Virus record (IMG/VR): IMGVR_UViG_3300044941_000120
Location: 1-25,505 of that record
Length of the DNA stretch: 25,505 bases
DNA from: a virus
Direction: 5' to 3' (one strand)
In this document: piece by piece, positions 9,071 to 16,850 of the stretch
Numbering within the stretch: the first letter of the stretch is position 1
Layout of the letters: each line of letters begins with the position of its first letter
Program-made: the position numbers and the translations under genes
Notes under the pieces: generated by a model
What the model saw: only the letters and a program-made list of their open reading frames with translations
Told to the model about the DNA's origin: nothing
Databases searched by the model: none

Positions 9071-9892
9071 TTAGAATCCAAATACCGGTAGACCCAGCCG
9101 CCCGCCATCGTTTGGGGGCAACGGCGGGGCATTTCGGTTGAGATTTTGCAAAGCCCCGTCGATCATCTGATGGAACATTTCCATAGACAGGTCTTTCAGG
9201 TTGTCCTCTCGTTTCATGGCTTCAGCAATCTGTTCAGGCATTGTGTCGAGTTTTTTCAGAAAGTCTTGCCAACCTGTTCCCGAGCCAGGAGTCATGGCAG
9301 CAAAAAAGGTCATTGCGACGCTGATGGCTACCGACACCCTTGCCGTAAATTCACGATTCGCTTCTAAGCGTTCTTCAATGTTGCCCAAAAACCTGCCAAA
9401 GTGATCAACTAAAACCTTTTTGATAGGCAACATAATCTCACGCACTTCGAGCCAGATATTATTGGCTGCACCTGACACTTTGGCCATGGAATCTTCCATC
9501 AATCGGGCTTCTTTGATGTCCGCTAAAGTCGCTTTCAAATCATTCAACGCGTTCGTCTGAGTTAATACCCCTGAATATCGTTCAAGCTCCTTCCCGCGTG
9601 CAATAAACGTGTTGGTTAGGGCCACCGTGCTTTCTGCGAGTTTGCTGAGACCTGCCGGTAACACGTCCTTGAGCATTGGCACGAATGAGTTATTTGCAAC
9701 TTCGGCCGCACGCCGTAAAGCACCATCGAGCAGGTTAGCCCCTTGATGCCCGCCACGTTGGAAAGAGTCACCAAACCCAGACAACAGTTGACTTACAGAC
9801 GCGGCACGAGATCCGGTCAAGCCACCGAGGATACCACGACTGGCACCACTCATAGCGGCACGTGCAAACCCGGCCAGAATCGGAATTGGCAT
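9071..9892 (-). CDS. Possible short tape measure or tail-associated protein, 273 aa
   Basis: Start chosen at the ATG at 9892, with AGG 7 nt upstream; the frame runs three bases further to a TTG. The protein is almost entirely helical, with a Gly/Ala/Ser-rich hydrophobic N-terminal ~45 residues, a long heptad-like centre (~70-150) and a hydrophobic stretch around 190-205 (VAISVAMTFFAAM). The C terminus is Pro-rich. Location directly after the tail tube gene and a helical, partly hydrophobic composition suit a tape measure protein, but 273 aa would imply a very short tail. A minor virion or membrane-active ejection protein is an alternative. Low certainty on function. Confidence 0.65.
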   Translation of the reverse strand: MPIPILAGFARAAMSGASRGILGGLTGSRAASVSQLLSGFGDSFQRGGHQGANLLDGALRRAAEVANNSFVPMLKDVLPAGLSKLAESTVALTNTFIARGKELERYSGVLTQTNALNDLKATLADIKEARLMEDSMAKVSGAANNIWLEVREIMLPIKKVLVDHFGRFLGNIEERLEANREFTARVSVAISVAMTFFAAMTPGSGTGWQDFLKKLDTMPEQIAEAMKREDNLKDLSMEMFHQMIDGALQNLNRNAPPLPPNDGGRLGLPVFGF

Positions 9893-9903
9893 CAATCGAC
9901 CTA

Positions 9904-9925
9904 TTATTTATGTGTTATTTATGTG
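9904..9925. repeat. Tandem 11-bp duplication (TTATTTATGTG x2) at the tail tube stop codon
   Basis: Two perfect 11-bp copies span the stop codon of the tail tube gene. The duplication adds a second TAA downstream but does not alter the coding sequence visibly. Probably replication slippage. Confidence 0.6.
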
Positions 9926-10431
9926 GTTGTGAAAAACTTAATACCTGCTGACCAGTATGGCCATATGCGTAACCGCCACGGCATTAACCTTTCAGCGGGA
10001 CCAAACAACATGGATACATCAAAGTTTTCGGCCAAGGATGCATAGGCAGCTGTCAGAGTTGAAGGTGACGACGCTGCTGGTGTACCAGCAGTTGCGGTCA
10101 GCACTAACGTACCAGCACGATCGGTATAAGCGGTACCGATCGTACCCAAACTAAATACGCCGCCTGAGCCACCATTCCATCCATTCATCGGATTTAGCAT
10201 GCGATGTACACCAGTGATCCATTCGCGTGCTGTACCGGCAATGTAGAGTTCAAACCCTTGATGGAATGATTCAATAGGGGTGAGACCGTAGGCATCAGTT
10301 TTATTCACTAGGGATGCTAGTGCACGATACTGGATCTGATAGCCCTCTTCCATGATACCTATGGAATACGCTGGCTCGCCAGGAGGCTGATAAGTCGCCG
10401 AATAGCGACCTGCCACAAAAGTGCCCAACAT
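9919..10431 (-). CDS. Putative major tail tube protein, 170 aa
   Basis: Strong ribosome binding site (GAGGA, 5 nt before the ATG). Beta-rich protein beginning MLGTFVAGRYSATYQPPG, with GIMEEGYQIQ near residue 25 and a TDAYG...IESFHQGFELYIAGT segment around 45-70. Start GTF-AGRYS, EEGY and the D-YG-T-I pattern are typical of small tail tube proteins, in which a single beta-sandwich domain polymerises into the tube. It lies after the neck genes, where the tube gene normally sits in siphoviruses and myoviruses. The family call is by pattern, not by a database match. Confidence 0.72.
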   Translation of the reverse strand: MLGTFVAGRYSATYQPPGEPAYSIGIMEEGYQIQYRALASLVNKTDAYGLTPIESFHQGFELYIAGTAREWITGVHRMLNPMNGWNGGSGGVFSLGTIGTAYTDRAGTLVLTATAGTPAASSPSTLTAAYASLAENFDVSMLFGPAERLMPWRLRIWPYWSAGIKFFTTT

Positions 10432-10433
10432 AT

Positions 10434-10685
10434 TTATCCTCGACGACGGAGTTCGTTTTGCAATTCGATGCCGATCGAGTTTAGGCTCAAATTGTGTTCA
10501 AACACCAATAACATGAGATCGGCCCACACCTCACCTAACGAACCCGAAGAAGACAGTACCTTTACCTGTTTGAGTCCTGATCCTGCTGTATGCTGACAAC
10601 ACCGATGCAGCACTAAGATCCTCTGAGACTCTGACAGACGGGCAAGCATCTGATACAACTCTTTACGTTCGTTCATCCGCAACAC
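10434..10685 (-). CDS. Small hypothetical phage protein, 83 aa
   Basis: Two starts are possible. The GTG at 10685 has GAGGA at 6-nt spacing and overlaps the upstream gene by 13 nt. The ATG at 10676 (80 aa) forms an ATGA overlap with the upstream stop. The product is helical and charged, with no membrane segment or recognisable motif. It lies between the neck region and the tail tube gene, which suggests a minor head-tail joining or assembly factor, but that is inference from position only. Confidence 0.62.
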   Translation of the reverse strand: MLRMNERKELYQMLARLSESQRILVLHRCCQHTAGSGLKQVKVLSSSGSLGEVWADLMLLVFEHNLSLNSIGIELQNELRRRG

Positions 10686-10969
10686 CCAATATCCTCAGCG
10701 TCTAATGCTCGTGCCGTCAGTCTGGGATGAGGATGAGCTGCCAAATCTCGCTGGAAACGTTCAGTGCGTGCACAGGCCATGCACCCCACCGCCCAAGGTT
10801 CCCCTGTGGCCCTCTCAGTATCAGACAACACGATCGATGGATCACAACAGCACACAAACTTTCTACCTGTACCTATTGGGCCCAAAGGGCTTGGGATCGA
10901 CCCTGATTCGTGGTGAAAAGCAGGAGCGGTTTCCGCTTCAATGAGGTAATGGATGCGTAACTTAGCCAT
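10673..10969 (-). CDS. Small cysteine-rich hypothetical protein, 98 aa
   Basis: The ATG overlaps the preceding gene's stop by 8 nt and the stop overlaps the next gene. Six cysteines stand out: a CCC run near residues 40-42, a CMAC motif near 63-66, and CC at the end. The CMAC and CCC pieces could bind a metal ion such as zinc. Located among neck and tail-completion genes. Function unknown; the tight overlaps on both sides support it as a real gene. Confidence 0.65.
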   Translation of the reverse strand: MAKLRIHYLIEAETAPAFHHESGSIPSPLGPIGTGRKFVCCCDPSIVLSDTERATGEPWAVGCMACARTERFQRDLAAHPHPRLTARALDAEDIGCCG

Positions 10970-11531
10970 GAGAAGTTTCCAGATATTGACGGCGGTACAT
11001 TCCGCTTATTGTTAGATTGATTTTGACCCCATAAATAGCCGTTCTAACCTGTGTAGGAAGGTCACGCTTTTGTTCCACGTCCCCAAACCAATCGGCTTTA
11101 ACTTCTTCAGGGTCGCTTATTCTGATACTTGTTGCAGGAAGCAAATACCCGTTAGTTGTGTTTGGCAAGAGTGCATTAGCAGCGTTCATCCAAACGTGTT
11201 GAATAGCGCCTATCCACGCCGCGAGATCGTTGGCTTTCTCAATTAGGCCCGTAGTAGCCTTGTACAGCAATTCCGGCCCAATCGTATCCGGTGGCACAAT
11301 ACAACGGGCAGAGATGACCACACCGAGCGTAGGAGCGTCAACCGAATCACTAGCGAATTGCCATTCACTCGAAGCACCGTGTAACCCGTAGAAGAACGGT
11401 GAGCCGTTGGGCTTGGGCATCCCTTTGAACGTCAACCCCGACCAGTCCGAGGAGATACCTAGCCCACCCGAACCCGTAGAGGTTCGCATGAGGGTTAGCA
11501 ACGAGGTCAATAAAGCATCTGGCCCACTCAT
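10962..11531 (-). CDS. Putative neck / tail-completion protein, 189 aa
   Basis: The ATG overlaps the connector gene's stop (ATGA). The protein starts with a helix, then beta-rich sequence including a conserved-looking SSEWQFASDS segment, and ends with strands and a charged tail. Position between a DUF1320-like connector and the tail tube is that of head-closure, tail-terminator or neck proteins. No specific family is recognised, so the role is inferred from gene order. Confidence 0.68.
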   Translation of the reverse strand: MSGPDALLTSLLTLMRTSTGSGGLGISSDWSGLTFKGMPKPNGSPFFYGLHGASSEWQFASDSVDAPTLGVVISARCIVPPDTIGPELLYKATTGLIEKANDLAAWIGAIQHVWMNAANALLPNTTNGYLLPATSIRISDPEEVKADWFGDVEQKRDLPTQVRTAIYGVKINLTISGMYRRQYLETSHG

Positions 11532-12052
11532 TCAATTTCCGGATAGTAATCGTTGTTATCGCGTTTGACAGGATGATTGACCGGCGATCGTTCAGAAGTC
11601 GCCTTTTGTTTGCGTTGTTGAGCCACTTTCTTCGAGTGATCCAGACGGGTATTTGTCCAGCTTGGCGAACCATCGGATACCGTGCCGATGTCGAGAATCG
11701 CTTGACCGAGTGACAGGGCTTCAAGCCGTTTCATTACCCAATTCTCTTGCTCTGCCAGGCCCAACGGCAGGCCATTACCCCGCCGGCGACAGAGCCAACA
11801 GGCGGCGAGTACGGCAGCGTAGTTACGCACCGAGTAGGACAGAGCAAGGTCTTCGACGGCGTACCGTTTCAAAAGGTATTCGTTGACTACCGTGGTTCCA
11901 AGCGCAAGGGCTTTATCGATTCGGAGTTGTTCAGCAGCCGACACCGACCCGTCAGAAGAGTCATCGAGACGCAACGACACTCCGGCATCTGAGAGGATGT
12001 CCATGAGGTCGTCGTATGCGGTGTAGATAGTCGTTGGAGCTGATGCAGGCAT
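11528..12052 (-). CDS. Head-tail connector protein (DUF1320/gp6-like)
   Basis: 174 aa. The sequence TIYTAYDDLMDILSD near the start, then AEQLRIDKALALGTTVVNEYLLKRY (in parts, around residues 40-64), fits the DUF1320 pattern: a helical protein in which A-xx-ID-YL-xRY is the conserved core. It is followed by an Ala/Cys-rich helix (YAAVLAACWLCRRR). The last ~40 residues are basic and polar. DUF1320 and gp6-type proteins form a ring under the portal that joins head to tail. Start is 3 nt after the previous stop region and the end overlaps the next gene. Good call by pattern and position. Confidence 0.75.
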   Translation of the reverse strand: MPASAPTTIYTAYDDLMDILSDAGVSLRLDDSSDGSVSAAEQLRIDKALALGTTVVNEYLLKRYAVEDLALSYSVRNYAAVLAACWLCRRRGNGLPLGLAEQENWVMKRLEALSLGQAILDIGTVSDGSPSWTNTRLDHSKKVAQQRKQKATSERSPVNHPVKRDNNDYYPEIE

Positions 12053-12055
12053 GTT

Positions 12056-12358
12056 TTACTCTTGCACATCTTTTGGGAAAAGCCAAGAACCAGGACACAA
12101 GTTAGCCCCACAGTAGTTGGCTGTCGTTACCCAATCATGTCCATGATCGGGCATCACTTTCACCCGCCAAGTATGATCGTACAGATGTTTTAATAAAATC
12201 GCCGCCACAAACTCGAGTTTGTGGGGTTGCCCCCACACAAACCAGACCGATTGGCCGATGTACGCTTGAACGGCTTCGTCTTTACGAGGCCGTCCACGTC
12301 CACGTTTCTTTGGTTGTTCATCAACTTCTGTTTCTAGTTCCGTAATTTCGTCTGTCAT
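12056..12358 (-). CDS. Small AT-hook-containing hypothetical protein, 100 aa
   Basis: The acidic N-terminal part (ITELETEVDEQ) is followed by KKRGRGRPRKDE around residues 17-28, which holds the canonical AT-hook core (R-GRP-RK) that binds the minor groove of AT-rich DNA. The C-terminal ~65 residues look like a small beta-rich domain with several Trp and His/Cys residues (GHDW, YCGANLCPGSW). It sits directly after the major capsid gene. It may contact packaged DNA or the capsid interior; function is unknown. Confidence 0.68.
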   Translation of the reverse strand: MTDEITELETEVDEQPKKRGRGRPRKDEAVQAYIGQSVWFVWGQPHKLEFVAAILLKHLYDHTWRVKVMPDHGHDWVTTANYCGANLCPGSWLFPKDVQE

Positions 12359-12416
12359 GTCATAGACTCAATGATATCTGTGTGCGATAAATTTGAGATT
12401 ATCACAACCCGATAGG

Positions 12417-13520
12417 TCAAGGAGTGACATCGGCTTGAAACAGCACCTTACCATTTTTGATTGCATACAGGAAAGTGTCACCTGTGTAGCATTCTAAACC
12501 GAGAGGTTCATGGCTGAATCGACTGTACGCAAAGAGGCCATAGAGCAGATCGCTATTACGAATTGCGTCTTCTGCGTTTACCATTAAATCAATGGTTTTT
12601 GGCACACGATAGCTGCCCTCAAATAATTCCCACCAGCCATCATCTGGTTCCGGTGTAAAAATGACGGTATCATCATTTGCAACATAATGGATGGAGTTAC
12701 TCGCATCTTCGTAAAACTGTTCTCCAATTGGAGTCCATTGCAACCCGAACAATTGACCGATCTCATTATCGCTCAGGTACTCGCCTCGGCGGTTCCCTTC
12801 TCTGGCGAGGTAATCCTTCACATAGTTATTATTCGTGAGATACGACAGTACATTATTGCCATAAAGAGCATGTTTTAACGGGTAACCTGACTTGGCTACG
12901 GCTGCCTTTTTTAAATTTCGGATTTGGAGCGGTATGTCAGTTGATGGGTTGGCCCATGACGCAGAGATAATTGGTCCTGTACCGAACACATCCAATTGAT
13001 TCTTATTACCTGGCGGCACTTGGAAATCAGTTGTATAACTGTTGTTTGCACCAGATGAGTTAGGCAGCAGATTGCCCTCATCGTCGAAATAGTTTGCCCC
13101 ATTTACCAAGGCTTGCATTTTCTGCGTTTTTCTCAGGTTATCGAAATAGTCCCGAAAGTATTTGAGCTGTTCGAGAATCACTTCAAAGCTCTTGTCCTGT
13201 TCATACGACTGGAGCGAGAAGAGCCCATCCATTACATCGGCCGGAATCTCTAGTTTCTCTTTAGTATGCACGAGTTTTACATCCCGTTCACCAACGTCGG
13301 CAAGGGCGCGAATCCGCGCCAAACCGCCATAGGCCTGTCGGCGTGCCAGTTTCCGGTTGCCGGGGATTTCTCTAAATCTCGCACGATCGACCGCTACCTC
13401 TTTCTTGAATGCATCAAAGGCAGGGGGCAGGATATCCGGCACCCCCGGTCTCTCAGTTCGCACTAATTTTGTGAGTGTAGTGTATCCTAACATTTGTTGA
13501 AGCGTTTGAGCCACAGTCAT
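12417..13520 (-). CDS. Major capsid protein (gpE/HK97-fold type)
   Basis: 367 aa, the usual length for the lambda gpE-like major capsid family. The N-terminal region has the PDILPPAFDAFKKEVAVD segment and a following Arg-rich strand. The centre contains a long helix (residues ~110-140, SFEVILEQLKYFRDYFDNLR in parts) like the spine helix region. The C-terminal part, with RVPKTIDLMVN and NSDLLYGLFAYSRF, fits the P-domain and A-domain strands. It lies directly after the decoration and protease/scaffold genes, the expected order. AGAGGG lies just upstream of the ATG but close to it. Confidence 0.82.
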   Translation of the reverse strand: MTVAQTLQQMLGYTTLTKLVRTERPGVPDILPPAFDAFKKEVAVDRARFREIPGNRKLARRQAYGGLARIRALADVGERDVKLVHTKEKLEIPADVMDGLFSLQSYEQDKSFEVILEQLKYFRDYFDNLRKTQKMQALVNGANYFDDEGNLLPNSSGANNSYTTDFQVPPGNKNQLDVFGTGPIISASWANPSTDIPLQIRNLKKAAVAKSGYPLKHALYGNNVLSYLTNNNYVKDYLAREGNRRGEYLSDNEIGQLFGLQWTPIGEQFYEDASNSIHYVANDDTVIFTPEPDDGWWELFEGSYRVPKTIDLMVNAEDAIRNSDLLYGLFAYSRFSHEPLGLECYTGDTFLYAIKNGKVLFQADVTP

Positions 13521-13563
13521 ACCCTCTGTATGTCTATTCTGATTTAGTAGTTATACTCTTACG

Positions 13564-14256
13564 TTACGTGTTATAGCTATCGTCCCACACGAACTGACCA
13601 ACGTTGTTTAATTGAGTTTTTAGCCAATTACGAAGACTGGTATCCGATGGCCAGACTGGCAAAAATTGGCTGACGTCGATAATGCCAGCTACGGGTACTT
13701 TCGGGAACTCTACATCATATCCTACACCCGTTTCGTCCACAACCCGTACAGGATAACCATCGGGGATAAACGTGACAGGTTGATGACTACCATCATTTAG
13801 GCAAACGAATGACCCTGCCACCAACGCTGCGTCCAAACCCGATACAGTTAAGTCGCCGGTGGTAGTATTAATTGCCGATATGGTTTCTGTGAAGCTGGCA
13901 ACCGTGCCGTGAGCTGTTGGGGGGCCCACGAATCGGATCGTGCCAGAACTACCTCCTAGGCGAGTTTGTAGTGCGGCAGCCTGAGCAGGGGATACATTCA
14001 CCGTTGTTGCTCCTGCGGTTGCAGCCGCTGTCAGTACCCCAACGATAGCCGGGGCGTACTCTTTGGTAGCCGTGATGATCCCCATCAATAATCCAGGCCG
14101 CAAATTACCGACATCGTCGGCATTACCCGGATCACGGGACGTTGAAGAGATGATTTTCCCATCGGCCAAATAAGATAGTTGTCCTTGTCTCCCGATGAGA
14201 CGATGCGATGCAGTTCGTGACGAACTGACGCCAGAGTTCAGCAGTGGAATTGCCAT
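13564..14256 (-). CDS. Putative capsid decoration protein, 230 aa
   Basis: Located between the protease/scaffold gene and the major capsid gene, where lambda gpD-type decoration genes lie. Longer than lambda gpD (110 aa): an Ala/Thr-rich beta segment around residues 70-150 seems inserted between an N-terminal part (RPGLLMGIITATKEYAP, typical of the gpD-like fold) and a C-terminal part (DGYPVRVVDETGVGYD). GAGAG lies 9 nt before the ATG. A role in stabilising the capsid lattice is inferred. Confidence 0.68.
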   Translation of the reverse strand: MAIPLLNSGVSSSRTASHRLIGRQGQLSYLADGKIISSTSRDPGNADDVGNLRPGLLMGIITATKEYAPAIVGVLTAAATAGATTVNVSPAQAAALQTRLGGSSGTIRFVGPPTAHGTVASFTETISAINTTTGDLTVSGLDAALVAGSFVCLNDGSHQPVTFIPDGYPVRVVDETGVGYDVEFPKVPVAGIIDVSQFLPVWPSDTSLRNWLKTQLNNVGQFVWDDSYNT

Positions 14257-14292
14257 ATGAACATTCTCTCAAAATAATAGAGCCTTAAAAAT

Positions 14293-15561
14293 TTACAATG
14301 TACCGGGCTTAGCTCCGGTACCGTACAATCGTCGAGCCTGTTTTTCCAACCAATCCTGACTGGGTTGTTCTTGTGCCGCTGTTTTTGCAGGTGATTCTTG
14401 CACGCTGGCACGATCTAAGGTAGTTTTGATGTTGGCGTACTCCCCAACCGACTTGGCAAGGGCTTTCAACCAATTCAATTTTTCTTGCACTTCGGGCAAC
14501 CCAAGCTCCTGAGTGACAGGATGAATAGACAGGTGCACCCGTGTCGCTTGGGCTTTAATCTGGTTAACTATATGTGGGGGCATCCCCTGAGCAATTAACG
14601 CATCACAGTCTGCCCGGATTTGGTCACGGATGCGTTTACCTTCTCGTGCAGCCCATGCTTTTTCACGGGGCGTGAGTGATTGAATAGACAAAAACATCAT
14701 GCCACTCGGTGACTCAGTCTTAATAGCCGATTCGTCGTCTAATTGAGATTTGTCAAAATGAATTTTGGCACCAGCAGCGGTGAGGCCTGCCAAAATACCG
14801 ATCAATTGAGACACGAAATTCTCGGAGGTTGTCCCACCGGGCAATTGAATACCCAGTTGAGCCAGCATTTCTACAGCCTGACTGGTTTCGTCATTGAGTG
14901 TTGGGTTTGCCATCTGTTGCTGATCCAATGGCGGATCATCCAGTGCGTTCGGGTCGCCCGTAATAGCGGTGTCGTCGAGTTGGTCCATCATGTTTTGTTT
15001 GTCATCCATTTGCATTCTCCAGGTACGGAATCCATAGAGTGTAGCCCATCGTACTTTCCCACGAGAAAGCGTGATGAGCGATTGTGGCGTTAATTTTGGC
15101 GGTAGAATTTTGGCGTGCTTTTGTAACACGGGATGTGGCGTCAAGGCCACATGTAGGATGGCATCCTCCCAGTAGGTTCCATCGCCGTCTACAAAATCAC
15201 CTATGCCCGCAGAAACCTCGCGTATGCGAGTATGATGCACTGGATCGATCAAATCGCCGTTGGTATCTACCTCCATACCCGGAGGGACAGTGCAGCGCGC
15301 GATTAATCGTCCCTGGTCGTCGGAATACAAGTCCACCACATACCCAGCATTAAACCTCGACCGAAGAAAGGCTTCTTCATGGGGGGCAGCATTCAGATAG
15401 TGCCCCCAAGGCACACAGATTTCATGACCGGCTTTCCGCATTTTGCGGAAAGTCGATATGAATCTTTGAATGCGTTCTGGGCCGAAATAAGCCACTCCCT
15501 GTTGTGTCTGTGGGGCACACTCAGAGGGCATGACTACAGCATCAAAGGTTTTCAGTCCCAT
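14293..15561 (-). CDS. Prohead protease-scaffold fusion (Mu gpI-like)
   Basis: 422 aa from the ATG at 15561; the frame continues 10 codons to a TTG at 15591, which lacks a ribosome binding site. The N-terminal ~155 residues are the protease: a PWGHY motif with a candidate catalytic His (His54 from the ATG), then REVSAGIGDF with candidate Ser117, then the ILHVALTPHPVL segment typical of Mu gpI-type proteins. From ~190 onward the protein is acidic, Gln-rich and helical, as expected for a scaffold that guides capsid assembly and is then degraded. It precedes decoration and capsid genes. Confidence in the family is high; the exact start is uncertain. Confidence 0.83.
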   Translation of the reverse strand: MGLKTFDAVVMPSECAPQTQQGVAYFGPERIQRFISTFRKMRKAGHEICVPWGHYLNAAPHEEAFLRSRFNAGYVVDLYSDDQGRLIARCTVPPGMEVDTNGDLIDPVHHTRIREVSAGIGDFVDGDGTYWEDAILHVALTPHPVLQKHAKILPPKLTPQSLITLSRGKVRWATLYGFRTWRMQMDDKQNMMDQLDDTAITGDPNALDDPPLDQQQMANPTLNDETSQAVEMLAQLGIQLPGGTTSENFVSQLIGILAGLTAAGAKIHFDKSQLDDESAIKTESPSGMMFLSIQSLTPREKAWAAREGKRIRDQIRADCDALIAQGMPPHIVNQIKAQATRVHLSIHPVTQELGLPEVQEKLNWLKALAKSVGEYANIKTTLDRASVQESPAKTAAQEQPSQDWLEKQARRLYGTGAKPGTL

Positions 15562-15613
15562 GCCTACATATTTCCAGTATGATTTGGTCAAAGTTTTTTA
15601 GGGGTTAATAAAT

Positions 15614-16804
15614 ATGGCAATATGTTACTGGACGGGTGGCGGAATCAATAAAAGACAGGTCGTAACCCTCACCGTCGCCTCGGTGGGAACGGTATCTGCA
15701 ACGATCAACGGCAACACGGTGTCGTACACCACGGGTTCGACGACTGCCGAGTGTGCGTCAGGTCTGGCAGCAGCGATCATGGCTGCAGACGCAGCCGAGT
15801 TCTCAGACGTGACCGCTACGGTGTCAAGCAATGTCGTCACCCTCACGGCCAAAACACCGGGGACCCCGTTCACTGTGACCAGCTCTGGAGTTATACAATC
15901 AACTGTGCAGGACAACGTATCCCGCAACGATTGGGACAATACAGCGAACTGGCACGGGGGAACTGCACCCAACAACGGTGACACGGTAATTATCGATAAT
16001 TCCTCTGAATCGATCCTCTGGAACATCAATAAATCGTCCCTCACTTTGGTTGCTATCACGATCCGTAAAGGGTTTACAGGGTTTATCGGGTTGACCAAAC
16101 AAAATCCCGCGGGGTATCCCGAATATCGTACCCAATACCTTACCCTCGCATCCTGCCCTACGGTGAACATCGAGACCAATTCCGGAGACCCCGAAGGCCG
16201 GATACGGCTTTCTATCGGTGGATCGTCGGCCACAACCTGCACCCTCGCAGGTCAATCGGGAGACAGTCCCGCAGCCGGATGTATCGACCTTGTGTTGCCC
16301 ACTTCGGGCACACACGTTATCAAGGCGTCCAACGTCGGAGTAACGGTAGGCCGAGATGGTCAGACCGCAACAACGGTAGGCACACTCATGGCAGTTGATT
16401 CCAATATCCAAACGGGAACAGCCACAAGCGTAACTAATGCGACACTAGAAAGCACGGTGGCCGACTTTCGTAGTTCGCCGAGCACGTCGCTTATCGCTAC
16501 GGAAGGTTCCTCGGTGTTGGTTCGGTCTGGTGCGGCTGCTACGGTCAGGATGATCGCATCAACACTCGATTGGCAGGGGGGCAATATCTCGACCGGATTG
16601 ATTTTGCAAAACGGAGCAAGTGCAATATTCTCAGAATCGCTAGGTTCTGGCACGGTGGCCGACATTGACATGATGCCTGGAACATCGGTGACTCACAAAA
16701 ATAGGAACATCACTATTACCTCAATTGGACTGAATGGGTGTAAGCCATCTGAAGTAACGTTGAATTTACTGACGCATTCACGCTTAACACCGGCAAACTA
16801 CTAG
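15614..16804 (+). CDS. Beta-rich phage protein, probable fibre/spike-like or accessory protein, on the opposite strand
   Basis: 396 aa, preceded by AGGGG 9 nt before the ATG. It is Thr/Ser/Gly/Val-rich with alternating strand patterns throughout. Residues ~15-95 form a repeated-strand domain (VTLTVASVGTVSATINGNTV in parts). Then comes the NDWDNTANWHGGTAPNNGDTV segment (around 104-124), a motif type seen in bacterial and phage beta-helix proteins, followed by about 250 residues of parallel-beta-like repeats. No signal peptide. It is the only plus-strand gene between 0.6 and 23.5 kb, so it needs its own promoter. It lies between terminase and protease and reads as an inserted accessory gene; a tail-spike or capsid-surface role is inference. 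Confidence 0.75.
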   Translation: MAICYWTGGGINKRQVVTLTVASVGTVSATINGNTVSYTTGSTTAECASGLAAAIMAADAAEFSDVTATVSSNVVTLTAKTPGTPFTVTSSGVIQSTVQDNVSRNDWDNTANWHGGTAPNNGDTVIIDNSSESILWNINKSSLTLVAITIRKGFTGFIGLTKQNPAGYPEYRTQYLTLASCPTVNIETNSGDPEGRIRLSIGGSSATTCTLAGQSGDSPAAGCIDLVLPTSGTHVIKASNVGVTVGRDGQTATTVGTLMAVDSNIQTGTATSVTNATLESTVADFRSSPSTSLIATEGSSVLVRSGAAATVRMIASTLDWQGGNISTGLILQNGASAIFSESLGSGTVADIDMMPGTSVTHKNRNITITSIGLNGCKPSEVTLNLLTHSRLTPANY

Positions 16805-16850
16805 GCCCGAATCTTTATAAATGCACGTTTTTTCTTCTGGTCACGACACA

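Noticed and set aside
15625-16671. Long minus-strand frames (up to 205 codons) opposite the beta-rich gene
   Set aside because: The plus-strand frame is longer, has a ribosome binding site and a coherent beta-rich protein. The minus frames have no start signal and overlap each other.
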